DNA of 64,000 nucleotides from Parvibaculum sp963975745 (GTDB lineage: Bacteria; Pseudomonadota; Alphaproteobacteria; Parvibaculales; Parvibaculaceae). Positions 1 through 8,148 of this stretch are shown here, piece by piece. Made by a program: the position numbers and the translations under genes. Every line of letters begins with the position of its first letter. Positions within the stretch are counted from its first letter, which is position 1. The stretch spans positions 1-64,000 of the forward strand of contig NZ_CAXBIB010000007.1 in NCBI RefSeq assembly GCF_963975745.1, given 5' to 3'. The notes under the pieces were generated by a model. That model was given only the letters and a program-made list of their open reading frames with translations. It was not told the origin of the DNA and did not search any database.

Positions 1-62
1 CCGATCCGCCCCCCCTCTGACGACCAAAGCACACTGTGTTTTGCAGAGGAATCCTTGGGGGA

Positions 63-198
63 GGGTCGAAATTTGGGTCGCGCCAGCGAGACAAATTTCG
101 GGGCGGGGTCGCCGTCGATGCCCAGCCCCCGCCCCGAAAAATTCTTCGCTCGCGCTCGAATTTTTCGACCCGCCCCCCAGGGGCGGGTGGCTTTTTTT
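63..198 (+). terminator. Hairpin-rich leader ending in an intrinsic terminator
   Basis: Bases 1-250 hold no convincing gene but several perfect inverted repeats. TTTCGGGGCGGGG (about 96-108) pairs with the complementary arm near 126-138. A 10-bp stem joins 135-144 and 158-167. A 9-bp GC-rich stem (168-176 with 180-188) is followed by seven T at 192-198, which is a textbook rho-independent terminator. The GGGTCGAAATT arm at 63-73 can pair with AATTTTTCGACCC near 160-172, and that 3' arm overlaps the terminator stem. This may be the terminator of a gene left of the window, or an attenuator for the phosphatase starting at 251. Confidence 0.6.
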
Positions 199-250
199 GT
201 ATAAGGTGTTGGACAACAACGTTCCATTCCAGAAAGCGACGGGCGCTCCA

Positions 251-1060
251 ATGCTCTCTCCGCAGAAAATCGACGAACTGGCGCATTTCGCCCTCGAACT
301 GGGCGCGGCGGCCGCCGCCGTGACGCTGCCGCATTTCCGCTCGGGCCTCGGCGTCGACAACAAGCGCGGGCACTACGCCTTCGATCCGGTCACGGCGGCC
401 GACCGTGACGCCGAAACCGCGATCCGGAAGCTGATCGGCGAACGCTATCCCGATCACGGCGTGCTGGGCGAGGAACATGGCAATCATGACGGCGCCAGCG
501 ACCTGACCTGGGTGATCGATCCGATCGACGGCACGCGCAGCTTCATCACCGGCGTGCCCTTGTGGGGCACGCTGATCGCGCTCAATGACGGCGCGCGGCC
601 GGTGATCGGGCTGATGGCGCAGCCCTATATCGGCGAGACGTTTCTGGGCCGCCCGGGCGGCAGCGAGCTGATCGGCCCGCATGGCACAAGGGCCCTGAAG
701 ACCAGCGCCTGCACGAGGCTCGAAGACGCGCTGCTGGGCAACACCGATCCCGGCATGTTCCGCCGCGACGCGGAGAAGGCGGCCTTCCGCGAACTGACCT
801 CGAAAGTGAAGCTCAGGCGCTTCGGCGGCGACTGCTATTTCTACTGCCTGCTGGCGGCCGGCACGCTCGACCTGGTGGTCGAGAGCTCGCTTCAGCCCTA
901 TGACATCCAGGCCCTGATCCCGATCATCGAGAATGCCGGCGGCGTCGTCACAAGCTGGTCGGGCGGCGATGCGCAGCAGGGCGGGCAGGTGGTGGCGGCG
1001 GCCAATGCCGAACTGCATGCGGCGGCGCTCGAGATCCTCGCCCCGGCGGCCGACGCCTAG
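251..1060 (+). CDS. hisN: Inositol-monophosphatase-family phosphatase, HisN-like
   Basis: A 269-residue Mg-dependent phosphatase of the inositol monophosphatase fold, closest in look to the alphaproteobacterial HisN type that hydrolyses histidinol phosphate, the penultimate step of histidine synthesis. The metal site is visible as GEE (residues 73-75) and DPIDGTRSF (90-98), and the C-terminal YDIQAL matches the family's (W/Y)DxxA motif. I start it at ATG 251 because the upstream in-frame extension is low-complexity leader sequence and family members begin near this point. Its stop codon overlaps the stop of the convergent gene (CTAG at 1057-1060). Inositol monophosphatase or 3'-phosphoadenosine 5'-phosphate phosphatase activity is the alternative; substrate cannot be settled from sequence. 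Confidence 0.8.
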   Translation: MLSPQKIDELAHFALELGAAAAAVTLPHFRSGLGVDNKRGHYAFDPVTAADRDAETAIRKLIGERYPDHGVLGEEHGNHDGASDLTWVIDPIDGTRSFITGVPLWGTLIALNDGARPVIGLMAQPYIGETFLGRPGGSELIGPHGTRALKTSACTRLEDALLGNTDPGMFRRDAEKAAFRELTSKVKLRRFGGDCYFYCLLAAGTLDLVVESSLQPYDIQALIPIIENAGGVVTSWSGGDAQQGGQVVAAANAELHAAALEILAPAADA

Positions 1061-2004
1061 GTCGCTTCCAGCCGCCCGGTGAAACGGTCGAAGGCGGCCC
1101 AGAAGGCGGCGCGGCAGGGGTCGGTCTCGATCAGGATCTCGTGCCGCGCGCCGTCGATCTCGACCAGTTCGCCGGCCGGCAGATGTGCCGCCGCATGACG
1201 CAGCGCCGCGCCGTCGATCAGCCCGTCCTGCGCGGCCAGACAGATCAGCACCGGGGTTTCGATTTCGGCAAGCCAGCCGGGCGCCGAGACCTTGTCGACG
1301 GAACGGAAGGCCGCATGCAGCCAGCCGATGGTGGCCGAGCCGAGACCCAGCGCCGGTTCGGCGCGGGTCAGCGCCTGCAGCAGCGCATAGCGCCCTTCGT
1401 CATGGGTCAGGATGTTCTCGGCAAAGGGCGTCTCGTCATTGGCCCTGGGCGTGCCGCCGGGCACATAGCGCGCGCCGAGCCCGAGCCGGTCGAGGCCGAC
1501 GGCAAGCCCCCGCACCGCCAGCGCCATCGCCCGGCCCGGAAATTTCAGCCCCAGCATCGGCGCCGACAGCACGACGCCGGAAAACCAGTCCGGATGGTCA
1601 TGCGCGCCGCGCAGCAGGATGTTGCCACCCATCGAATGGGCGAGCGCATACCACGGCTTCGGGAAGCCGGACGCGACTTCCGCCATGACATGCGCGAGAT
1701 CGCGGTCGAAGGTCGCGAAATCGTCGATATGGCCCTTGCGCGGATCGTCGAGCATGCGCGTCGACAGCCCCTGCCCGCGCCAGTCGATCGAGACGACCGA
1801 AAAGCCGCGCGCCCGCAGCTCGCCGATCACCTCGAAATATTTCTCGACGAATTCGGTGCGGCCGTTGAAGAGAAACACCGTGCCGCGCGTGCCGCCGCCC
1901 CAGGTGAAGAGCCGCAGCCGCGCCCCGTCGGGCAGGGCGAGCCAGCGCGCCTGCCCCTCTTCGGGCATCGGATTGTCCGGGATCAGAACGACCGGCGCGC
2001 TCAC
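1057..2004 (-). CDS. Alpha/beta hydrolase, lysophospholipase (PldB-like)
   Basis: A 315-residue serine hydrolase of the monoacylglycerol lipase/lysophospholipase L2 group. The nucleophile elbow reads AHSMGG, the oxyanion region FNGRTEFVEKY is typical of PldB, and the acid and base fall in the C-terminal AAQDGLID and GARHEIL segments. No signal peptide is evident, so a cytoplasmic or inner-face role is likely. The start is GTG at 2004, which overlaps the TGA stop of the upstream SCP-2 gene as GTGA, pointing to translational coupling. The two genes form a short leftward operon that may handle lipid substrates together. The exact substrate is inferred only from family. Confidence 0.82.
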   Translation of the reverse strand: MSAPVVLIPDNPMPEEGQARWLALPDGARLRLFTWGGGTRGTVFLFNGRTEFVEKYFEVIGELRARGFSVVSIDWRGQGLSTRMLDDPRKGHIDDFATFDRDLAHVMAEVASGFPKPWYALAHSMGGNILLRGAHDHPDWFSGVVLSAPMLGLKFPGRAMALAVRGLAVGLDRLGLGARYVPGGTPRANDETPFAENILTHDEGRYALLQALTRAEPALGLGSATIGWLHAAFRSVDKVSAPGWLAEIETPVLICLAAQDGLIDGAALRHAAAHLPAGELVEIDGARHEILIETDPCRAAFWAAFDRFTGRLEAT

Positions 2005-2375
2005 TCCTTCACCGCGCCAGCCTGCCTTGCCACAATCGGCCGCAACCGGGTCACCGCCGAAAGATCGCCGACGATCCGGATCCGGCCCTGGCGGAAGGCG
2101 ACATTCTGGTCGACATGGCCCTGCAGGATGTCGAGATTGAGCAGGGGATCGATATGCACCGTGCAATCGGCCGGGATATCGCGGCGGTGCACCTCGTTGG
2201 GCGTCTTCCTGCCGTCGATCACCAGCACATCGGCGCCGGGATGCACGAATTTCAGCGTCGCGCCGAGCGACACGTCGCCAGCAAGCGCCGCCCTGAGCAG
2301 TGCCTCGATCCCGTCGACCGCGCTTGCGGCCATCTCCGCCGACCGTCCGGCAGGGGCTTTTCTCGTCTCGACCAT
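2001..2375 (-). CDS. SCP-2 sterol-transfer-like protein
   Basis: A small 124-residue protein with the SCP-2/sterol carrier fold signature: an amphipathic N-terminal helix, a central strand pair ending in DCTVHIDP, and the C-terminal pattern VAFRQGRIRIVGDLSAV, which matches the f..Gki.i.Gd consensus of SCP-2. Such proteins bind hydrophobic ligands such as fatty acyl-CoA or isoprenoids. It lies first in a two-gene leftward operon with the lysophospholipase, which it overlaps by four bases. The 139-bp gap to the divergent carboxyltransferase should hold both promoters. Ligand identity is unknown. Confidence 0.7.
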   Translation of the reverse strand: MVETRKAPAGRSAEMAASAVDGIEALLRAALAGDVSLGATLKFVHPGADVLVIDGRKTPNEVHRRDIPADCTVHIDPLLNLDILQGHVDQNVAFRQGRIRIVGDLSAVTRLRPIVARQAGAVKE

Positions 2376-2514
2376 CGCGATTCCATCCGGTTTGCCGACG
2401 CCATCCTAGCACCAGCCATGCCCGGCTGCCCAATCGCGGCTTGCCGTTTTGGCGGTGCCGCCGAATTCCTCTAGGGTTTGCGGGCTGCGCGAAAAGGGGA
2501 GGACAGCCGGACCG

Positions 2515-4071
2515 ATGAGCTGGGAAAAGGAAACCGACGAGATCAGGCGCCGCCGGGCGCTGGCCAGACGTCAGGGCGGCGAAGAGGCGGTGGCGCGCCA
2601 GCATGCGAAGGGCCGCCTGACGCTGCGCGAGCGGATCGCCGGTCTTGCCGATGCCGCCAGCTTTCGCGAACTCGGCGAAGGCGCCGGCGTGCCGCATTTC
2701 GATGCGGACGGCAATCTGGTCGATTTCGAACCGGCCAATTATGTGCTGGGCTTTGCCACCATCGGCGGCCGCCGCGTCGCGATCGGCGGCGAGGATTTCA
2801 CGCTTAAAGGCGGTTCGCCCAATCCGGCCGGGCTCCGCAAGAGCGTCTATGCCGAGGAACTGGCACTCACTTACAAGGTGCCGCTGATCCGCCTGCATGA
2901 GGGCGGCGGCGGCAGCGTGGCCGGCGCAGGCGCCAAGGGCAACACGCGGCCGCTGGGCGAGCCGGTCTTTGCCGATCCGCGCTTCCGCTCGATCGCACAG
3001 GTGCTGGGCGAGGTGCCGGTGGCCGCCGCCGCGCTGGGCCCCGTGGCCGGCATGCCGGCCGCCCGCCTCGTCGCCTCGCATTTTTCGGTGATGGTCGAGA
3101 ATGCGCAGGTGCTGATCGCCGGGCCCAAGGTGGTCGCCCGCGCGCTGAATGAAGACCTGACCAAGGAAGAGCTGGGCGGTCCGGATGTGCATGCCCGTTC
3201 GGGCGTGATCGACAATGTGGCAAAGACGGAAGAAGAGGCACTGGCCGAGATCGCCCGCTTCCTCTCCTACCTGCCCGATAATGTCTGGCAATTGCCGCCG
3301 CGCGCCGAATGCACCGACCCGCGCGACAGGGCCGAGGAAAACCTGCTCTCGATCGTGCCGAAGGACCGCCGCAAGCCCTTCAACATGCGCAGGATCGTCA
3401 AGGCGGTGATGGACGATGGCAGCTTCTTCGAAATGACCAAACGCTTCGGCCCGTCGCTGATCACGGGGCTCGCGCGGCTGAACGGAACCAGCGTCGGCGT
3501 CATCGCCAATGACTGCAACTTCTATGCCGGCGCGATGACGGCGGCGGCGGCACAGAAACTTCGCCGCTTCGCCGACATGTGCAACACCTTTCACCTGCCG
3601 ATCGTTTCCTTTGTCGACGAACCGGGCTTCATGATTGGGTCTGCGTCGGAAAAGGCGGCCACCATCCGCCACGGCACGGCGGCGATCGCCGCCGTGATGC
3701 AGAGCCGCGTGCCCTGGGCGAGCGTGATCGTGCACAAGGTCTTCGGCGTGGCCGGCGCCGCGCATTTCGGGCCCGACGGCTTCGTGCTTTCATGGCCGAG
3801 CGCGGCAACCGGCGCATTGCCGGTCGAAGGCGGCGTGGCCGTTGCCTTTGCCCGCCAGATTGCCGAAGCGGAAGACCCGGAAGCCTTGCGCGCCGAACTG
3901 GAAGCGAAACTCGCCGCCGGGCAATCGCCCTTCCCGCGCGCCGAGGGCTTCTCGGTGCATGAACTGATCGACCCGCGCGAAACAAGGGGCAGGCTTTGCG
4001 ACTGGCTCGACTGGGTGGAACCGCGCCGCGCGCTGACGCTCGGCCCCTATCTGACGACGATGCGTCCCTGA
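2515..4071 (+). CDS. Acyl-CoA carboxylase carboxyltransferase (beta) subunit
   Basis: A 518-residue carboxyltransferase of the propionyl-/methylcrotonyl-CoA carboxylase beta family, with both crotonase-like halves. The N-terminal half carries the acyl-CoA-binding HEGGGGSVAGAG loop, and the C-terminal half has VDEPGFMIG and FGPDGFVLSWPS. It transfers carboxyl from carboxybiotin to an acyl-CoA. Start ATG 2515 is preceded by a purine-rich AGGGGAGGA about 12 bases upstream, and family members begin with a similar charged helix. No biotin carboxylase or biotin carrier protein is encoded in the window, so it must partner with a subunit elsewhere or belong to a divergent, decarboxylating relative. 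A bidirectional terminator follows. Confidence 0.82.
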   Translation: MSWEKETDEIRRRRALARRQGGEEAVARQHAKGRLTLRERIAGLADAASFRELGEGAGVPHFDADGNLVDFEPANYVLGFATIGGRRVAIGGEDFTLKGGSPNPAGLRKSVYAEELALTYKVPLIRLHEGGGGSVAGAGAKGNTRPLGEPVFADPRFRSIAQVLGEVPVAAAALGPVAGMPAARLVASHFSVMVENAQVLIAGPKVVARALNEDLTKEELGGPDVHARSGVIDNVAKTEEEALAEIARFLSYLPDNVWQLPPRAECTDPRDRAEENLLSIVPKDRRKPFNMRRIVKAVMDDGSFFEMTKRFGPSLITGLARLNGTSVGVIANDCNFYAGAMTAAAAQKLRRFADMCNTFHLPIVSFVDEPGFMIGSASEKAATIRHGTAAIAAVMQSRVPWASVIVHKVFGVAGAAHFGPDGFVLSWPSAATGALPVEGGVAVAFARQIAEAEDPEALRAELEAKLAAGQSPFPRAEGFSVHELIDPRETRGRLCDWLDWVEPRRALTLGPYLTTMRP

Positions 4072-4082
4072 AGGCCAAACGA

Positions 4083-4112
4083 GAAAAAGGCCCCGTCACC
4101 GGGGCCTTTTCA
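4083..4112. terminator. Bidirectional intrinsic terminator
   Basis: An AAAAGGCCCC arm and a GGGGCCTTTT arm flank a short GTCACC loop, giving A- and T-tracts on both sides. It sits between two convergent genes (carboxyltransferase ending 4071, histidine-rich gene ending 4130) and can serve both. Confidence 0.85.
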
Positions 4113-4129
4113 TTGTCGTTGCGCCGCCA

Positions 4130-4552
4130 TCAATAGGACGAGAACAGGATCGCCCCGGTGATGGCGCTGATGCCGAGCCAGAGCGCCACATTGTTCCGGT
4201 CGCGGGCCTGGACATGGTAGTAGTCGCCGTAGCGCGGATGGGCGTGGTAGTAAACCGGCGCGCCGAACGAATGGTAGTGATACTGGTGCACGATCTTCGG
4301 CCGCCAGTGAGACCACGGCCGGTAGTTGCGGTGATAGACGACCTTGGGCGGCCGGTGGTGATATGCCTGACCGTGACCACGATGATGACCGCCGTGGTAG
4401 CTGTGGTGATGTTTCTTGCCGTGAATGAGATGCAGCGTCGCATCGCCCTGAATGCCGGCCGAGACCGGCAGGACCACGGCCGCCTGCGCCACGGCCGGCG
4501 CGCCGAAACCAAGGGCGACGGCCAGACCGGCAAGAGCGAGAATCCTCTTCAT
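4130..4552 (-). CDS. Histidine-rich exported protein with C-terminal membrane segment
   Basis: A 140-residue protein I do not recognise. Residues 1-26 form a clear signal peptide (KR, hydrophobic core, AQA cleavage site). A histidine/tyrosine-rich centre follows, with runs such as KKHHHSYHGGHHRGHG, where roughly a quarter of residues are His or Tyr. A hydrophobic C-terminal segment (ALWLGISAITGAILF) could re-anchor it in the membrane. The composition suggests a periplasmic metal-binding role (Ni, Cu or Zn), but none of the known metal chaperone motifs is present. The start is the ATG directly before the signal peptide. An imperfect inverted repeat lies just upstream at 4574-4592. Confidence 0.6.
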   Translation of the reverse strand: MKRILALAGLAVALGFGAPAVAQAAVVLPVSAGIQGDATLHLIHGKKHHHSYHGGHHRGHGQAYHHRPPKVVYHRNYRPWSHWRPKIVHQYHYHSFGAPVYYHAHPRYGDYYHVQARDRNNVALWLGISAITGAILFSSY

Positions 4553-4573
4553 CGCACTGTCCTTCCATATTCC

Positions 4574-4592
4574 GCACATACCCCGTATGCGC
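4574..4592. promoter_or_regulatory. Imperfect inverted repeat upstream of the histidine-rich gene
   Basis: GCACATAC and GTATGCGC are inverted repeats with one mismatch around a CCC centre, 22 bases upstream of the ATG at 4552. The position suits an operator or a 5'-UTR hairpin. No specific regulator can be named. Confidence 0.3.
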
Positions 4593-4676
4593 ACAAGGAT
4601 GGACGCGCCTGGCTGAACCGCAGATGAACGGCCGCACCCCAGGATTTCTGCAGAAAACCTTGCGGTGTGCGTGAGC

Positions 4677-5537
4677 TCAACCGCCGAGAAACAGGCGGCC
4701 GACATCCGGATTGTCGAGAAGCTGGCGGCCTGCGCCGGCCAGCGCGACGCGGCCGGCGACCAGCACATAACCGGTATCGGCGAAATCGAGCCCGCGCCGG
4801 GCATTCTGCTCGACCATGATGATGGTCTTGCCCTGCCCGCGCTGCAGCTCGCCGAGAATCTCGAACACCATGTCGATCATGCGCGGTTCGAGACCGATCG
4901 ACGGCTCATCGACCAGCAGTACCTGCGGGTCCATGATCAGCGCCCGGCTGATTTCGAGCAGGCGGCGCTCGCCGCCCGACAGCACGCCGGCCCTCTCGTT
5001 GCGCCTTTTCGCAAGACGATCGTAATGCGCAAGGACGCGCTCGGCCGCAGCCAGCGCCTTCGCGCGGTCGGCCAGCAGATAGCCGCCCATCAGCAGGTTT
5101 TCCTCGACCGTCATGTCGGGAAAGACCGAATTGTCCTGCAGGATATAGGCGATGCCGGCATCCTTCAGCTTCTCGCTGGGCGACAGCCGCGTGACGTCGC
5201 GCGCATCCGCGACGACACGGCCGGCGGTGATCCTGGTGAAGCCGAAGATCGAATGCAGCACGGTCGACTTGCCGGCGCCATTGGGCCCGACAAGACAAAG
5301 GCTCTGCCCCTTGCCGACCGCGAGGTCGATGCCATGCAGGATCTCCATCGCGCCGTAGCCGGCGTGAAGACCCTCGAGCGTCAGCAGTGGCTCGCCCGCG
5401 ACCAGCGACAGGATCTCCGCGCGCGGCACCGCGCGTGCCATCGCTTCGGCCTCGCGCGCGACATCGCCGACGGACAGCACCGTATCGACGCCGCCCTGCC
5501 CGTAGCCGCCCGCGAGGTTGTCGCCGTTCTCCGACAT
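4677..5537 (-). CDS. livF: Branched-chain amino acid-type ABC transporter ATPase LivF
   Basis: A 286-residue ATP-binding subunit of the HAAT (Liv) import family. It shows Walker A GPNGAGKST, signature LSGGERRLLEISRAL and Walker B VLLVDEPSIGL. A non-conserved extension of about 50 residues precedes the ATPase domain, making it longer than the usual 235-240 residues. The ATG at 5537 overlaps the last base of livG's stop; a GTG one codon upstream (5540) gives a GTGA overlap and is an alternative start. It is the last gene of the leftward livK-H-M-G-F operon and energises uptake together with LivG on the cytoplasmic face. Confidence 0.88.
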   Translation of the reverse strand: MSENGDNLAGGYGQGGVDTVLSVGDVAREAEAMARAVPRAEILSLVAGEPLLTLEGLHAGYGAMEILHGIDLAVGKGQSLCLVGPNGAGKSTVLHSIFGFTRITAGRVVADARDVTRLSPSEKLKDAGIAYILQDNSVFPDMTVEENLLMGGYLLADRAKALAAAERVLAHYDRLAKRRNERAGVLSGGERRLLEISRALIMDPQVLLVDEPSIGLEPRMIDMVFEILGELQRGQGKTIIMVEQNARRGLDFADTGYVLVAGRVALAGAGRQLLDNPDVGRLFLGG

Positions 5538-6280
5538 CACGCGACCCCGAGATAGGCATCGAGCACGCGGGCATCGTCGCGGATGTCGGCCGGCGCGCCT
5601 TCCGCCAGCACCTGGCCATGCGCCAGACAGGTGATGCGATGCGCGAGGTTCATGATCACGCGCATATTGTGTTCGATGACGAGCAGCGTGACGCCAAGCT
5701 CGGCATTGGCGCGGCGCAAGCGGTCGATCAGCCCGTTGATCAAGGTCGGATTGATGCCGGCGGTCGGTTCGTCGAGGAGCAGCAGCCTCGGCTCGTTCAT
5801 CAGGGCCATCGCGAATTCAAGCAGTTTCTGCTGCCCGAAGCTCAGACGGCCGCCCTTCTCGTCGCGCTTTTCATGCAGGCCGACAAAGGCGAGGAGATCG
5901 TTTGCGCGCACGCGCGTCGCCGCCGGCACGGGCTTCAGCAGCGACACAAGCCCACCATGCGCCTCGCGGGCGCTGATCGCCATGTTCTCGGCACAACTCA
6001 TCTCGCCATAGATGCGCGTCTGCTGCCAGGTACGCAGCAGCCCGAGCCGCGCGATGGGCGCCGCGCGGAGCTGCGAAATCGGCCGGCCCTCGAAATAGAC
6101 CTCGCCGCCATCGACCGGCAGCGTGCCGGTGATGCAGCCGAACAGCGTCGTCTTGCCGGAACCGTTGGGACCGATCAGCCCCGCAATCTCGCCTTGCTGC
6201 ACCGTGAGCGAAATGCGGTCGTTGGCGACGACGCCGCCAAAGCGTTTCGTGACCTCGCGCACTTCGAGCATGACGCTCAT
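5537..6280 (-). CDS. livG: Branched-chain amino acid-type ABC transporter ATPase LivG
   Basis: A 247-residue ATP-binding subunit. Walker A is GPNGSGKTT, the signature region LSFGQQKLLEFAMALM is the Liv-type variant of LSGGQ, and Walker B is LLLLDEPTAGINP, where the AGxNP tail is characteristic of LivG. The C-terminal cap with EHNMRVIMNLAHRI is also typical. The start ATG at 6280 overlaps the livM stop as ATGA. It pairs with LivF to drive the LivH/LivM permease. The operon's substrate could be a branched-chain amino acid, an amide or urea, since the whole HAAT family shares these features. Confidence 0.88.
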   Translation of the reverse strand: MSVMLEVREVTKRFGGVVANDRISLTVQQGEIAGLIGPNGSGKTTLFGCITGTLPVDGGEVYFEGRPISQLRAAPIARLGLLRTWQQTRIYGEMSCAENMAISAREAHGGLVSLLKPVPAATRVRANDLLAFVGLHEKRDEKGGRLSFGQQKLLEFAMALMNEPRLLLLDEPTAGINPTLINGLIDRLRRANAELGVTLLVIEHNMRVIMNLAHRITCLAHGQVLAEGAPADIRDDARVLDAYLGVA

Positions 6281-7233
6281 GGCCGCGCTCCTTCGCGCGC
6301 TGCGCGGCGCTCGGCGATCCAGCCCATGATCCCTTGCGGGAAGAAGACGACGATGACGACGATCAGCAATCCGAGCGCGACGCGCTGCCATCCCAGCAGA
6401 TAGGTCCAGAAGAGCTCCTGCGTGATGTGAAAGACGACCGCGCCGAGGACCGGCCCCCAGAGCGTGCCCTTGCCGCCGAGAATCGCCATCAACACCATCC
6501 AGACGCCGAAGGTGGCGCCGGCAAAGGCGACGTCGCGCGGATCGATGAAGCCGATCATGTTGGCCGCAAGCCCGCCCGATATCGCCAGAAAGAAGGCAGC
6601 AACGCACCAGGCGAAGACCTTGATCTGCGTCGTGCGCAGGCCCATCGCATCGGCCTTGTCCTGATCGTCGCGAATGGCATTGAGCGCCAGGCCGAAACGC
6701 GTGCCGTAGAGCCAGCGCAAGCTCAGAAAGCAGACAATGGCGACGGCAAACAGCGCATAGCAGAAGAACAGTTCGCGTGCCCCCAGTGCACCGGGATAAA
6801 GCGGCAGCGCCATGCCGGAGCCGGCACCGACATAATCCCAGCCGGCGGCGATCTCGGCCGCCGTAATGCCGAGGCCGAGCGTGCCGATGGCGAAGTAGTG
6901 GCCGCGGATACCCAGCAGCGCCGCGCCGAAGAGCAGCGCCGCCGCAACCGCGATCACCGCGCCCAGCACAAGCCCCAGCGCCAGCGCCTCGAAATAGGGC
7001 AGCCCCGCATCGCGCTGCACAACGGCCGCCGCATAGCAGCCGATGCCGAAGAAAACGATATTGCCGAAGGAGTTGTAGCCCATACGGCCGCCCAGCATGT
7101 CCCATGTCAGGGCGAAGACGACCATCAGCCAGAGAAAGGAAAGCTGCGTGATGAGGCTGGGCGCAAGAAACGGCAGGCCGAGGCCAAGCACGGCAAGCAC
7201 GCCCATGATGTGCCAGTCGGAAAGCCGGTTCAT
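6277..7233 (-). CDS. livM: Branched-chain amino acid-type ABC permease LivM
   Basis: A 318-residue inner-membrane permease with eight to ten hydrophobic segments. It has the LivM-type signature FGIGCYAAAV near the N-terminus and the cytoplasmic loop GLRTTQIKVFAWCVAAFFL, followed by GGKGTLWGPVLGAV near the C-terminus. It overlaps livH upstream (ATGA at 7230-7233) and livG downstream by four bases each, so the operon is translationally coupled throughout. It forms the translocation pore with LivH. Confidence 0.87.
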   Translation of the reverse strand: MNRLSDWHIMGVLAVLGLGLPFLAPSLITQLSFLWLMVVFALTWDMLGGRMGYNSFGNIVFFGIGCYAAAVVQRDAGLPYFEALALGLVLGAVIAVAAALLFGAALLGIRGHYFAIGTLGLGITAAEIAAGWDYVGAGSGMALPLYPGALGARELFFCYALFAVAIVCFLSLRWLYGTRFGLALNAIRDDQDKADAMGLRTTQIKVFAWCVAAFFLAISGGLAANMIGFIDPRDVAFAGATFGVWMVLMAILGGKGTLWGPVLGAVVFHITQELFWTYLLGWQRVALGLLIVVIVVFFPQGIMGWIAERRAAREGARP

Positions 7234-8132
7234 TTGAGGTGCTCCCGGCGGCGCGCGGCGCGTCCGTGCCGCCAGACGAGAATCGCGACCATCAGCGCAA
7301 AGACAAAGGCGATCTGGAACTCGGTGCCGAGCACGAAGCCGGCGACGTTCTCAAGCGCGCCGAGCCCGAGCCCGGCGGCAACCACCGCGCCGACATTGCC
7401 GACACCGGCGACGACGACGACCATGAACGAACGGACCGTATAAGGCAGGCCCATGTACGGATGGATGGTCCAGGCCATGACGGCGAGACTGCCCGCTGCG
7501 CCGCACAGCGCCGCATTGAGCGCATAGGTCGCCGCATAGACGCGGCCCGTATCGATGCCGAGAATGCGCGCCGCGCGCGCGTTCTGCGCCGTGGCGCGAA
7601 TCGCCTGACCGAGCCGCGCATGCCGCAGAAACAGCCACAGCGCGGCGCCGGCGACAAGCGCCAGCACGAAGGCGATCAGCTTGACCCAGGCGACCGTCAC
7701 CATGCCGTCGAGGAAATAGGCCGAGCCGAGACCGGCATCGACCGAACGCACATCGGCGCCGAAGGAGAGATTGGCAAGCTGCTGGATCAGGATGGCAAGG
7801 CCGAAGGTCGCAAGGATCGAAATGAAGACATCCTTGTCGACCACGCGGAAAACGATGGCGCGGTAGATGACCCAGCCCACGCCGAACATGACGACCGCCG
7901 AAACCGGCAGGCCAAGGAGCGGTGGCATGCCCGCCTGCACCAGCAGGAAGGTCACGTAGCCGCCGAGCACGACAAGCTCGCCCTGCACGACATTGACGAT
8001 GTTGAGCACGCCCCAGACCAGCGCCATGCCATAGGCGGCGAGTGCGAAAATCGCGCCGATCAGCAGCCCGTTGACGACGACATCGACGGTGACGGCAGGG
8101 AATTGAACGAGCAGCGCAAGATTGTCAAGCAC
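7230..8132 (-). CDS. livH: Branched-chain amino acid-type ABC permease LivH
   Basis: A 300-residue inner-membrane permease. The N-terminal VVNGLLIGAIFALAAYGMAL and the motif GVLNIVNVVQGELVVLGGY are close to the LivH consensus (usually NxAHG, here VVQGE). Translation probably begins at GTG 8132, preceded by an AGAGG ribosome site; longer in-frame starts add low-complexity arginine-rich residues unlike the family. Only 16 bases separate it from livK. It is the membrane partner of LivM. Confidence 0.85.
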   Translation of the reverse strand: MLDNLALLVQFPAVTVDVVVNGLLIGAIFALAAYGMALVWGVLNIVNVVQGELVVLGGYVTFLLVQAGMPPLLGLPVSAVVMFGVGWVIYRAIVFRVVDKDVFISILATFGLAILIQQLANLSFGADVRSVDAGLGSAYFLDGMVTVAWVKLIAFVLALVAGAALWLFLRHARLGQAIRATAQNARAARILGIDTGRVYAATYALNAALCGAAGSLAVMAWTIHPYMGLPYTVRSFMVVVVAGVGNVGAVVAAGLGLGALENVAGFVLGTEFQIAFVFALMVAILVWRHGRAARRREHLK

Positions 8133-8148
8133 GAGACCTCTTCCGTTC

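Noticed and set aside
1057..3765. A single 900-codon minus-strand protein
   Set aside because: The N-terminal two thirds are antisense to the carboxyltransferase gene; only the last 315 codons show a real (lysophospholipase) protein with its own GTG start coupled to the SCP-2 gene.
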